Source of the DNA: Amylostereum areolatum
Taxonomy: Eukaryota; Basidiomycota; Agaricomycetes; Russulales; Stereaceae
Direction: 5' to 3'
NCBI GenBank assembly: GCA_012932865.1
Contig: SAXG01000008.1
Coordinates: 434,001 to 498,000 of the forward strand
DNA length: 64,000 nucleotides
The notes under the pieces were generated by a model that had not been told where the DNA came from, made no database searches, and saw only the letters and a list, made by a program, of their open reading frames with translations. Both the position numbers and the translations under genes were made by a program. Shown here in pieces: positions 14,583 through 25,100 of the stretch; within the stretch, counting starts at the first letter, position 1; the number at the start of each line of letters is the position of its first letter.

Positions 14583-16471
14583 TCATTCGAAACATTTCTC
14601 AAAATCTCCCTCGCCGTTGTTTCTGGCGTACGCCTGACTGTGTGCAAAGTCCTGGAGAGCACAGAACCCGTTGACCCCGCCACAAAACTCCAGAGGCTGG
14701 ACAGCGTCGTTCACGAGGACGCGCACAAAGGTCCCAGCAGACAAGCCCTGCGTTTTCGTCGTACATTCGACCTTTTCTACCGTCATCCGCGCGCTAAACG
14801 GGACGAGGTTGGAATTGATCCATGTCCGGTCCGAGCTCGGCAGCGTAGGGTCAAGCGTCTGGTTGGGAAGGAAGGTCTGCTTGAAGAGGCCCATGGTAGA
14901 ATAGATGGCCACCATTTGGTTGTCGTGCGAGAAATCCGCGTAGAAGGTGCGATTGAGAGGGAACGTAACGGGAGAGGCGTCGAGCGTGCGGTTCGTCTGT
15001 GTCTCGTCCTGTACAGCCTTACCCGTGAGACGTGCGAGGAGTTCGTTCACATAGCCGACGCCTTGAACGGGGCCCAGCGCGTTGCCGTACCTATACGATT
15101 TAGGCTGAGTAACGTTCGGTAGTGAGAGAATGACAAAACCGCACCCAGTCCCGTAGTATTTGTCGACGTCATTATAGTACTCGTAACTCTTGAATTCTTC
15201 GTGAGTGAACAGATCGCAGAAGGGACTGGGAGCCTCAGTGACGATGGCATGGAAGGGGCACATATTCATGATGTTGACCACATCGTCGTCTGTCAGGTTT
15301 GCACCAGGTGCATCGGCGTTCAGGCGTGCAGTGATGTTCGGCGCAAAGACTGCGATCCACTCCTCGCTTTGAGCGTCCCCGTCTTCAGCGCTTGGGCACA
15401 TGCTGTCGTCCAGAGTAACATTGCCCTATGTGTTGCACGTATATCAGCCCCAGCTAGATAGCAAAGGCCTATCGGGACCTACAGTTTCAGGTATGATCAA
15501 ATCGATTTTGGGAATTGACTTGTTCTGGCTGGCCTCGGCGAAGCCTGGTAAGGTTGTCGGACGGTCAGCGACTTGGTGAGTTCCTCAGCGGAGACTGGGG
15601 GTCTACTTACCAACTGTCCAATTCGACGCGGTATCGACGACGCGCTGCGAGTCGGCAGCACGCACGAAAGGGGGGTTGGTCTCGTTGACCAGGCCCGCAT
15701 ACCTACGGAATAACTCTCCACCGGTGGCAGACGACCTGTTGGAGTCCGAATGAGTGGACGTATCGTTAAGAATAAGGGAGCTTACTGAGATGCTCCGAAA
15801 GGTAGCAGATTGTCGACGCCGAAGTTGTAAACGAAAGTCTTGAGGAAATCGAGTTTCGAGTCCTTGAACTCGATCGCAGATTGTAGCTTCACCACGGACG
15901 CAGAGTATCGTTTCCCCGATCCTGATGTGGGCCATCGTGCACCGTGTCTCTGAATCTGAGGAGGTCTCAATCGATGTACCAGAATGGATGCAGTGAAGGA
16001 CCCACCAAGTTGACCTGGGATAGTAAGTCAGACAGGTGTACAGTTGTCACTTTAGACACGAGGAAGGCTAACCTGAGTGACACTGCATCCCGCCGGAGGT
16101 GCTACATACTCCTCGACAGGTATGAAGGGCTGATACTGTGCCCATGACCTCATCTGGGATGCAGAAACACCAATGTCTGGCCCGTGCTGCGCCCAGAATC
16201 TTATCTGGGATGTGGAAAGTTCACCGATGTCAGGCCTATCATGTATCGGCGTAGCATTCGCCTTGGACCATAGAAGGGCGGTGCAGAGGGACACGCCGAA
16301 AAACCACATGCTGAGGAAGAGAACGACGCTGAGGAAGAGGACAGGGAGGAAGTGGGTGCTTGTGCTTGAATTTGTCAAGCGTGCTGTTCGCAGAGATTTA
16401 TAGGGCAACCGTATGTCAGGAACCGAGACAGTGCGCTTCTTCAATGATTCAACCGAGGCGTGATCCTGCAT
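14583..16471 (-). CDS. Phytase (histidine acid phosphatase family), basidiomycete type, with N-terminal hydrophobic anchor
   Basis: Releases phosphate from myo-inositol hexakisphosphate outside the cell. The active-site motif RHGARWPTSG is at about 15930 and the proton-donor motif FSHDNQ at about 14930. SWAQYQPFIPVEEYVAPPAG precedes the catalytic motif, as in basidiomycete 6-phytases. Further exons read FAEASQNKSIPKIDLIIPET, GNVTLDDSMCPSAEDGDAQS and FCALQDFAHSQAYARNNGEG, with stop at 14583. Several NxT glycosylation sites are visible. Exons are joined by GT-AG introns, including a 9-nt exon at 16006-16014 that supplies Val-Asn-Leu before IQRHGAR. The start is ambiguous: ATG 16471 gives about 37 basic residues before a hydrophobic segment (type II anchor), while ATG 16309 gives a plain signal peptide ending SKANA. 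Confidence 0.92.
16006..16014 (-). other. 9-nt micro-exon of the phytase gene
   Basis: On the minus strand the bases GTCAACTTG are preceded by ATCCCAG and followed by GTGGGTCC. The upstream exon ends ACTCAG before GTTAGCC, and the next exon begins ATTCAGAGACACGG. Splicing gives T-Q-V-N-L-I-Q-R-H-G, matching the conserved VN-I/L-IQRHGAR of phytases. Without it the protein would lose three conserved residues. Confidence 0.75.
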
Positions 16472-16815
16472 GGATAAAATTTGAATAGGGAACAATTGGA
16501 CACTCGACGGTTGTGCGCCCGGGCCAAGCTTCGGACCGACTTGCGATTAGTTTCCAGCCAGGCTTAGCCAGCTGGGACCGCAGCGAGAGTGAGGTATATC
16601 GACCAGTGTTTGGTCAGGAAGAAGGTAGGATGCTGTGCGGAACACATAGCACGGACCCCCCATACTTGGTAACCTCTGTCGGCGTGCGTTCCAAGCATGC
16701 AATCCGCGACCCACGTTCATCACTTCACCGACTGCCAGGGGCAACCGTGCCTAGTCACTGATCGCAAGACAAACCAATTATGAACGTATCAGTACTTGCC
16801 AAGTGAAATATATAA
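16472..16815. promoter_or_regulatory. Upstream region of the phytase gene
   Basis: About 340 bp between the phytase start and the tRNA gene, with no coding potential seen. It must hold the phytase promoter on the minus strand. I did not recognise a Pho4-type CACGTG box. Confidence 0.3.
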
Positions 16816-16897
16816 GGCGCTATAGCCAAGTGGTTACGGCGACAGATTAGAAATCTGTTTCCCTTTGGGAGCGCAGGTTCGAGTCCTGCTGGCGTCG
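16816..16897 (+). tRNA. tRNA-Ser (anticodon AGA)
   Basis: The 82-nt cloverleaf has acceptor stem GGCGCTA pairing with TGGCGTC (two G-U pairs) and discriminator G. The D-arm is TAGCCAAGTGGTTACGGC, the anticodon stem-loop ACAGATT-AGA-AATCTGT, and a class II long variable arm folds on CCC/GGG. The T-arm is GCAGG-TTCGAGT-CCTGC. Anticodon AGA (read as IGA after editing) decodes UCU, UCC and UCA serine codons. No intron. A short T run at 16903-16906 may serve as the Pol III terminator. Confidence 0.95.
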
Positions 16898-17121
16898 AAA
16901 AGATTTTAGTACGGTTTGCTTACATTGGTCACGTGATGGTTGATCTCCCCATCGCGTCGCGTAAGTGTAATGTGTAACGGCGTTGAACTTGGAGACTTTT
17001 GAATCTTTGATTCTCGAACTTCACTCGAAGCGAGGACAACCTCCACTGATCAGCGCCTCCTATTCCTCAGTGAGTGTCTACAGCATTGGGTGAATACGCA
17101 ACCCTGATTATCTTCTCTAGC

Positions 17122-18009
17122 ATGTCGGTCGCGCCAGGCGATGGCGGTCCTCCTCCACCCGTACCCAACATCCTCTTGCTGGAACTGCTCTCATTCTCGC
17201 CACATTTCCTCCTCGATCAGATTATCAACATTGCTAATGACAGCGTCGGTAACGCTTTTGAGGCTATGGAGAAGATGCTTATCCGCTGGGCCGATAGTCG
17301 CACAGACGGCGATTGGGACAGTACTCAAGAAATAGAACAAGGCCTCGTTGCTTTCCAAACGTTGCTCGAGTTTCACACCGACGTTGCCTTCGATTTCTTC
17401 GAGACGTGGTCACTCCGGAACGTTTTTGCAATACCTGCACATCTGCACATCGTCACGCCCCATCACAAAGGCTTGAATCTCCATTCTCCGGCTGGAAGAG
17501 AGGCGGAACTGCTGGCCGAAGTCGAAGAATTGCGTAGAAAGATCGACAACGTACGCCTTGGGACTGTTCTCAAAGTTCCACTTCCTGATGCATGTACTGT
17601 ACAGCAACGTCGATTGAAGCGTTTGTATACGCGTGCTGCGAGCAAGTCTGCTTTACAAGCTGCACATGCCCGACGACGACTGGAACGGCTGTCGTTCCTC
17701 CAGACAGCGGGCGGGGATGCTCTGATATCCCTTCCTGCGGGCGTTGTTTCCCTCTACAACACTGCGTCATCTCTGCCCCCTCTGGACGTATCACAAGCTG
17801 AAACGCCGCTCCCCGATCCGGGCAAGCGGCAGTGGGAGACTGGCAAGGCGGGGTACGTGAACTGGGCCATTTCACAGCTCATCACCAAATCGAAGAAGAT
17901 GGATGCGGAGAACAGCGAGGATGGTGGTGGTGGGTCAGGCGGAAGGATAAAGGATGTCGAAGGCAACCCGGACATGATCGAGGCAGCCCTCCAAGCTTCG
18001 AGGCACTGA
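17122..18009 (+). CDS. MTW1: Kinetochore protein Mis12/Mtw1 (MIND complex)
   Basis: A single-exon ORF of 295 residues. The N-terminal block LLLELLSFSPHFLLDQIINI, then IANDSVGNAFEAMEKML, EIEQGLVAFQTLLEFHTDVA and FDFFETWSLRNVFAIPAHLH are diagnostic of Mis12/Mtw1. This subunit of the Mis12/MIND complex links centromeric chromatin to Ndc80 at the outer kinetochore. After about residue 130 a charged, probably coiled-coil region follows (EAELLAEVEELRRKIDNVRL). The C-terminus contains VNWAISQLITKSKKMDAENS and a Gly-rich stretch. An in-frame GTG lies upstream, but TCTCTAG just before ATG 17122 looks like an acceptor of a 5'-UTR intron, supporting this start. Confidence 0.92.
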   Translation: MSVAPGDGGPPPPVPNILLLELLSFSPHFLLDQIINIANDSVGNAFEAMEKMLIRWADSRTDGDWDSTQEIEQGLVAFQTLLEFHTDVAFDFFETWSLRNVFAIPAHLHIVTPHHKGLNLHSPAGREAELLAEVEELRRKIDNVRLGTVLKVPLPDACTVQQRRLKRLYTRAASKSALQAAHARRRLERLSFLQTAGGDALISLPAGVVSLYNTASSLPPLDVSQAETPLPDPGKRQWETGKAGYVNWAISQLITKSKKMDAENSEDGGGGSGGRIKDVEGNPDMIEAALQASRH

Positions 18010-18294
18010 AGGCCTGGGGTGAGATTTGCGATGGGGGACTATACATCTATGTCGCGCATTTATATATTACTATACCCTGATACACTTGTATTCATTCCTG
18101 TATCCGTTCCTCGACTTGTATTTTTCTACGCGGGTTTCGTACGATCAGTACATACTTGTCATAAGTGGACTGTGGACTTGCAATTAAAATCGGCCGCTGC
18201 CGCCTGCCGCGTAATCGAGCGCGGCCGAGTGCCAACTGCTTGACTTCCAGCCTCCTTGTCATTGACCGTCTCTCAGGCTCAGAAGGAGTCCCTC
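18010..18294. other. Intergenic region between MTW1 and the DUF1776 gene
   Basis: About 285 bp between two plus-strand genes. TATA-like strings occur near 18058-18075, but they lie close to the MTW1 stop and more likely belong to its 3' UTR. No gene seen. Confidence 0.3.
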
Positions 18295-20146
18295 ATGCCC
18301 GAACACATCCAAGAATACATCGAACGCGTAGAGGACTATGTGTACACCTCCGTGACCTCTGCTTATGCAGAGGTGCCCGCCATGAAGGATGCCATCCACC
18401 GTCTCTGGGCAGATGTTGCGCGGTTCGGCCCAAACATGCCAGAAATACACATCCCAGGTCTCGGCGACTTCGAAGTACCGCCCGCACCCCCGCCCCCACC
18501 ACCTCCCAAGACGTTCCTAGACAAATCCGTGGAGTGGGTCGAGGATCATCCTTGGACGGCGGCGGCTTGTGCTGGGGTGTTGGGCGCAGGCTTGCTCATT
18601 GGATACAGCACCCTCAGCGCAAGAGGGCGAACTAAGCTCCGGAAGCACAAGGGTGCTGGGTCTCATGAACGGAGACAGGTTGTTGGTACGTTGCACCTTT
18701 CCGACAACTTGCTCGTATGCTGAGCCTGTCGCAGTGGTCTTGGGGGGTGATATACCTTTGGCACAGGCATTGATCCTTGATCTGGAGAAGAAGGGCTTCA
18801 TTGTCGTCGTGAGTGTGGCGACACACGAGGCAGCCAAGGATCTCGAGCATAGAGGCAATGGATACGTGCGCGCACTTGTCCTCGATCCTACAGATGTACG
18901 CATCCACGCATTTCTCACTTGAAATAGCCTCCTGACCTCGTGTATCCAGCCTGAAAGTATCCCCGTCTTCTTGCGCTCCATGGCATCTTCCCTATCCAAG
19001 CGTTTCCCCATCAATGCAGCGGGCGACCCGCATGCGTCCCCCGCCTCGCTGCCTTACATCCATTCCGTCGTATCACTCCTCGGTCTTTCTTCCCCACTCT
19101 CTCCCTCCCCTGCACCTCTGGAACACCTTGACCTCTACAATGAGTACATGCCCTATCTCACCGCGACCCATATCACACCCCTTCAAGTTATCCAAGCGCT
19201 GCTCCCTCTCATGCGTACATCCCCAGCCCGTGCACAGGACGCGGCGTCGAACGGCAAGAGCAAGAAGAGTATCGTTGTTTGCGTGCCTGCTGCTGACGCA
19301 CGCGTTGGCCTGCCCTTTGCTTCGGCGTCCGCGATGAGCGCTGCTGCGACCGCACGTGGTGTAGAGGTTCTTCGTCGCGAGATACGCATGGCGGCGTCCA
19401 CTGGAGACTTGCCCTCCATGGCCGACATCAACGTTATCGTAACGGACGTGGGTGCCATTGAGTCCCCGATAACGAACCATCGGCGAGCAATTGGGTACGA
19501 CGCACACCAGAACATGGAGGCGTGGACACCGTCGGAACGCATGGCTTACGGACCCGCGTATGCGTCCATCGTCGAAGGCCCTGATCCTGTTGCACGTCGC
19601 AAGCCAGCGAGCGTCCATGTCTTCGTTGACGGCCTGGTGGATATTGTCCTGCATGGACACAGGCGTAGGGTTTCCGTCTTTGGTATCCCGCTTCCGCTGG
19701 GCCTTTTGACTCAATGGGTATCAGGAGGCAGATACGCGGTTGGAGCAGGAGGTAAGGGAACGATGCTTGCTTGTTCAAAGCTGTCTACTGACTGGTCTAC
19801 TGTAGCCACAACGTACTCTCTCGCATCTTACCTTCCGAGAGCAACTTTGGATGCGATATTGAATCTCCCGTATCTGCTCCTGTCCATCCGCAATACCTTG
19901 TTGCCCATCCCTCCTCGAGTAATCTCGTCAGGTCCTCGGTCGATGCCCACAGCTTCCCCAGCGGCTCCGGTCACTCACGGCCCCGCTTCTACCACTGCTC
20001 AGGACTCCCCCCCGACATCGGACCAGGACCACGATTCAGAGAACGGGTCTGAGGCGGATGTGGAGAGTAACGGGGGTGATGGTGCAGGCGTAGGCGAAAG
20101 CTGGGTCAGTTTGAAGGACAAGCCGAACCCATGGGAAGCCCGGTGA
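18295..20146 (+). CDS. DUF1776 family protein (SDR-like fold, yeast YNL181W/PBR1-like)
   Basis: Fungal-specific protein. ATG at 18295 gives MPEHIQEYIERVEDYVYTSV, then a proline run (about residues 62-70), FLDKSVEWVEDHPW and a single membrane segment TAAACAGVLGAGLLIGYSTL. After an intron the Rossmann-like part begins VVVVLGGDIPLAQALILDLE, consistent with the short-chain-dehydrogenase-like fold described for DUF1776. Later conserved text includes YNEYMPYLTATHITPLQVIQ and DINVIVTDVGAI. The protein ends in an acidic Ser-rich tail (SENGSEADVESNGGDGAG). Two introns are clear (near 18685 and 18898). A third, 19752-19805 (54 nt), is in frame and its retention would also leave an open frame. The biochemical role is unknown; the yeast relative has been reported as important for viability. 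Confidence 0.8.
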
Positions 20147-20420
20147 GGGGAATGCCGTTAGGCGGTGCCATGTCTCTGGTTCGTGAATGGATATAAGGTT
20201 GTGGTTTGTATTACTCCAGCTCATTTCGTATGTATATTTAGTTTTGTACTGCTAGCTGCCATGGAAAGCACATATCTTCTCCATTGTATGCCAGGTGGTG
20301 AAGTGTGGCATGCCGCTAAATTGGCGCTGGGCGAACGATCAGATATAACCCTAGCATAGGGTATCCTGATCACTCTGGCCATCCACCTTGCTGAGTCGAC
20401 GACCGATTTTACAGTCCATC

Positions 20421-21070
20421 ATGGGTACCCAGTCCCCTTTTCATGACATTTCACGTCCTCATGATGTTCAGGAATCGCTATCTGGCTCGTCCCCACCCCA
20501 TCTGAAACTGCGCAGATCAAGAAGCTCATGTCCATACACCCCACACCCGCATCCTCTCCCGCATCCTACCCCTCGTTCCACCCCCACATCACGCTCGCAT
20601 CCATTCCGGGAGAACCAGACGCGCAGACAATCCGTATGCTGCGCGAGAGTGTACCCCAAGGACAAAAGGCCCTTTCCGCACGTTTCGCCGCCGTGCGCGC
20701 GGGCGACCACTTCTTCCGTTCCGTCTACGCGGCCATAGCCCCGACCGACGCCCTCGCACAGCTGCACGCGCACATCCACAAAGCCCTCGCGCGCGATCCC
20801 AACACGCCCGCGTACCCGCACATGTCGATATACTACATTGATGACGAGGACAAGGACAGACGTACGGAGGCTTTGCAAGAGATGTTGCGGAGGGGAATGG
20901 TCGTGAATGCGAAGGACGGTAAGGTTATATTGGATTGTGGGGTTGGATCGGAGTCGGGGGCGAAGAGCAGGCTGGACGGATTCGTAGGGTCTGAGATATG
21001 GATCGCGGATTGCAACGGCCCTCTGGACAGGTGGGAAGTCGTGGACAAGATTGTGCTCGAGACGGCGTGA
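20421..21070 (+). CDS. CPD1: 2',3'-cyclic-nucleotide 3'-phosphodiesterase (CPD1-type, 2H family)
   Basis: Fungal cyclic phosphodiesterase of the 2H phosphoesterase superfamily. The yeast enzyme converts ADP-ribose 1",2"-cyclic phosphate, made during tRNA splicing, to the 1"-phosphate. The two catalytic motifs are visible: FHPHITLASI (first HxT, about 20578) and YPHMSIYYID (second, HxS, about 20817). The N-terminus requires a 4-nt first coding exon: ATG G at 20421-20424, a 47-nt intron GTACCC...TTCAG to 20471, then GA ATC GCT, giving MGIAIWLVPTPSETAQIKKL. That opening is typical of the family (G-x-S/A-I/L-W-L-x-P). The length of about 200 residues is normal. The C-terminus ends WEVVDKIVLETA. 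Confidence 0.88.
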
Positions 21071-21553
21071 ACCAGGATACTTATTCCAAAGGTCTCGCCG
21101 TTCGCGAATCGCGAATTTGTTCCCTCCAACCTTTAATTTACCTCTGAGAATGCGATGTATTATGGTATGCACACAAAAGAGATTAGGATGTATATGAGTA
21201 GAAGACGATATATGTACGACGGATGAGATGTAATGAGCGGCAGGGATCCCAACGCCGGGCGAAGGAGGGAATGAACGTTAATGAACGGTAGTGGTATGAC
21301 AATGTAGAACAACAATGACTAGCGTAGGGATACAGTGGAGGAGGAAGAAACAAGAGCGAACCAAGCAGATACACTGATAGAGAAAGAGCGTGGAGATACA
21401 GTGACGAACCTATGTGTTGAGAGAATTTGGATGATGAGAGCGAGGTGACGGAGCGCAAAACGAAAGGGAGACCAGTAACAACAGCCCATTAAACAACAAC
21501 GTTGGGGCGCAGACCTGTTCGTGATCGGCAGGGAGGGCTGAGGGGCTGAGTCT
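21071..21553. other. Convergent 3' region between CPD1 and the arrestin-like gene
   Basis: 483 bp, purine-rich on the plus strand from about 21180 to 21480, between two facing stop codons. Probably 3' UTRs. No feature recognised. Confidence 0.35.
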
Positions 21554-23127
21554 TCAATGAAGGTCTTTGTGTGGAGCGGCGCCGTCGGGCGAGGGGGAAT
21601 AAGCTGGAAGCTGGTCCCGCCCATCAACCTTGCGGTCTCCATTCCGGTCGTACAACTGGGAGTACCCAGGAAGTACCAGCGACGTATGTGGACCTGTGTA
21701 GCGCGTGGTGGTCGATGGGCTCGGCATGACTGGCCTTCCTGCCGGAGCAGAGGTGCGGATGAAGTTCAAGGGTAAGGAAAACGTCACACGCTCAAACGCC
21801 GGCCTCTTTCCCTCGTTGCGACACATCAGAGTGAAGTGCAAGGCATGGCTGACCGTAAGATGGGGGCTTTGCGAGCTTGGGCGTATGACGCGCGGACCCA
21901 GCCACGAACCCCCCTCGGCCTCCGCCAGGTATTGCCGGTGCATAAATGGCAACTCCATGCCCATGTTGAACCAGGTCCAAGGGTCGCCGGGCTTGGTGCG
22001 GGTAAAGACCTCCTTGGCTCTGTCTATGTTGTACAAGACTGGAATGCCGTCGGGTAAAAGATCGAACGAATGATCGACGATCCAGTTGGATGGGTAGTGG
22101 ATTAAACCCAGTTCGTAAGCATGACTCAGTGGATGAGGATTGCGCAGAGGGGTGTTGGGAGGCTGATCACAGGGTGGGGATACAGGGAACCGACTCCTCG
22201 GAGCCGTACTGTGGTATCTGGGTGAGAAAAAGGTGTGCAATAGCAAAGAAAGAAACACACCGATACGTTTCGATCTGTTCGACTTGCATTGTAAAGTCGG
22301 TAACCGTGAACTTGGATGCGTCCTCCGTAGACATCTCAGGAGCACTCAAGCGGAGCACAATCGGGAAGCGCGATTGTTCCACAGGAATGTGTTTTGGGAT
22401 CGCCACCTTAACCTGGACCTTCGATATGAGGGCTTTAGGGATGCGCAAACCACCCTGATGTTCGCTGAGGGTAAATCTCGGGATGAGGTGTTCGACGTAA
22501 GGATAGAGTTTGTCAGGAGAGGGGGGGTTGGATGGAGGAATGTGGAAGCGGTTAACGATGATGTCGCATCGCGGAGCTTTGACTATAGTCTTGCTGAGGA
22601 AGACGGGAGCACATATCGACGACAACATGGAAGGAGCTGGGTCTTCGACAGGGGAAAGTTGAGCAGTGGCGTAAAGGCCATAGTGCACACCTGCGGTCGC
22701 GTCCAATCCGAACACTTCCGTGGCCGGTAGCCAGCCCGGTATACGAAGATCGAACGTCAATTCCCATCCAGAGAGCTTGTTTGGATCTTCGTGCGCGTCG
22801 CTCGACACCTCTATAGGCCGTCCCTTGACCAGTTCCTCGGAGATAGAGCAGAGACGTATTCCGGAGTAGCCCGGGCCTACGAGTTCTGTCTGACCGTCAA
22901 AGGTGAGGACGAGAGATTGGAGGAAAATGGGCCGTCGACGCGGGAGCCAGGCAGATGGGGAAGGCGTGACCAATACTTGCCCCGAGAGAGAATACGAATT
23001 ACTGAAGATAGAGGGTCAGCTCATACGCGCTGCAACCTTGGAACGCCAAATGAACTCACGATTCGTCCGGGACGCCGTGCATATCCAGGGAAGAGGTGTA
23101 GGGCTTGATTTTGATGGTAACGGACAT
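21554..23127 (-). CDS. Arrestin-like (ART-type) protein
   Basis: Start ATG 23127 gives MSVTIKIKPYTSSLDMHGVP. A short intron joins this to NSYSLSGQVLVTPSPSAW, a typical arrestin N-terminal beta-strand opening. The sandwich continues with RPIFLQSLVLTFDGQTELVG, LSGWELTFDLRIPGWLPATE, a C-terminal-domain block VKAPRCDIIVNRFHIPPSNP, and KALISKVQVKVAIPKHIPVE. After an intron near 22240 the second half reads AYELGLIHYPSNWIVDHSFD and SHALHFTLMCRNEGKRPAFE. The tail holds QLPAYSPSPDG, a possible L/PPxY-type motif (LPAY), which in alpha-arrestins recruits Rsp5-type HECT ubiquitin ligases to membrane cargo. The role as a trafficking adaptor is inferred. The total is about 480 residues. Confidence 0.7.
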
Positions 23128-25100
23128 GGCGAGCGAGAGGAGAGCTGGTATGAAACCACAGGGCTTGGAGAGGGAATAGATGTGACGAGGAAAGAAGGGA
23201 CATGACAGATCTTATACAAGGCAGAATGCGGCAAGGATGGAGTCAAACAAGCGTTCAAAAGGAGAACAAAAGGTCAGAGATCGACAAAGGGTGCTAGCCA
23301 CTACGGTATTGTCCTACCAGTCGGAAGGCAGGCCACGGCGGCCCTTAGGCACGTTTTACGTGGCACACACGCACCCGAAGGCAATCGCAGCAAGCTACCA
23401 GAAACTAGCCGAGAGATAGTCGACAGAGGTCAGACTCTCAGAGAAAGCGAAGATGCAAGCAAGATCGAAAGAGTAGTGCACGTGTTCTGCGAACCTCCGC
23501 TTGTTGCTGACCAAACATACGCCACGCGGGTGGCATGGCCAGGTGGCACCCCATCTAGTCTACTTTTACTCGCGATAGCCTTGTCGAGAGTTCGGTCAGC
23601 CGGTGGTCGGCATATCATGTGACATCTCTTTTCGAACACCGACCGCCCTACAGCTACAGTGCTAACCTGCAAACATAATCTTAGTATATTCTTTCCTGAG
23701 GTCTCCTCGTCCTTCTACATCAGCATCAGCGTCGTTTGGGATCCACCGAGGGTGTACAACGATGTACATCGCTACTTCCGGGTCAGGATCCCAGGATTCT
23801 CGTCAGCAGAATCAGGATGACTTTTAGTACTAGTAAGTTCTCTTCGTCTGTATGCATCCCTCGCCGCCGTTTCCTCCTCTTCCAAACACGTAACATTGGC
23901 ACCAGGCCCTCTGGCACTTGCTCGTTTATCCCATTCTTTTGCTGATCCTCACGCAGTCATGCTACACGCACTTTCTCCTCCAGCTATCAACCTCAAACCC
24001 TGTCCGCCTCCCTTGGCCCCATCGACAGGACTCACCCACTCGGGACTCACTTCTTCCACCCTCTTCGAGGAGACATCGGTCGGCGCGGACCAACACGAGC
24101 TCGTGACATAAGCCCACGTGTGGGACATACTCGAGCAGAACCTTGTCGAGAGGGTTACCCCGCGCTCTACCAGGTGAACCCATCTCTGGGTCTCTCGACG
24201 TGACCGTTCGTGCGCGCAAATGCTTGTTTCTCCTGCAGCATCGCTTCCTCCTCGTCCCAGCTTATTCATATCCGAATCGAAGAAAGTTCCCGCCCATCAA
24301 TTTCCCTGCAAACATCCCGCCTTCAAGCTTCAAGCTTCAAGCTCCAGGATTCAAGGTCGATGGCTCAGCCTCTACTACTAATTTAGCGGCATCTGTCACC
24401 GCACCCTTCGGCTACTACACAGACACCTCAGCTCATTGTGCAGGCTGTGAACCCACTGTAGACACCACCTGTACTGTAGATATCAAATCATATTTTCATA
24501 TTTTCAGGTTATCGTTTGGATAAGCCTCAACATTTCGTGAGAAGTTCGGCAAAGCTCGGCTGACCGAACTCTCGACAACGACGCGCGAGTGATAGCAGAC
24601 GTCTGATGAGAGGATCCCGAGGTACGAGGGTTGACTCCATCGACGTCTGCTTTAGGAGACTAACCCCATCTTGCAATTGACCGCTCTCCCTCTTTCTTGT
24701 TAACCCTCGCATTCTCTCGCAACCGCTGAGCCACCTTTGGCTCGCTTGTTGCCATGCGGGGACCCCACAGCCCCTGGACGACCCCTTCAACCGGGCCTAT
24801 TCGCGCTGGCAGAGACCTCTAGTCCTTTGCCGCTGGGCCGCGCATCTTGGAAGTCTTGTCTAGGTGCTTTCCGTGGCGGCTCTCGCAATGACTCTCCAGA
24901 GGCCTCGGTGCCACTACCCTGCGGCTATCTCTTGTAACTTTACGTGAGCTCCCCTGTGCTATTCCGACTCCGCCATGTCTCGCCGCAGAAGGATTCTTTG
25001 TTGAGAAGCAATGTAACGACAATGGACGCCACAAGCCATTCAGGAATGGACGGACCGCCGTGATGAACATCGCAAAACTTCACCCAAGAACCTCGTTCTG
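23128..25100. other. Gene-poor stretch, about 2 kb
   Basis: No recognisable gene on either strand. All open frames are short, overlap each other and lack splice-consistent extensions. The first part presumably holds the promoter of the arrestin-like gene. A short tandem repeat sits at 24322-24343. This is the longest quiet region outside the transposon flank. Confidence 0.4.
24322..24343. repeat. Three tandem copies of TTCAAGC
   Basis: A 7-bp unit TTCAAGC is repeated three times, with a diverged partial copy (TTCAAGG) shortly after. Seen directly. No function proposed. Confidence 0.7.

Noticed and set aside
17074..17121. Upstream extension of the MIS12 gene
   Set aside because: The extra codons begin with GTG, not ATG, and the sequence just before ATG 17122 looks like an intron acceptor.
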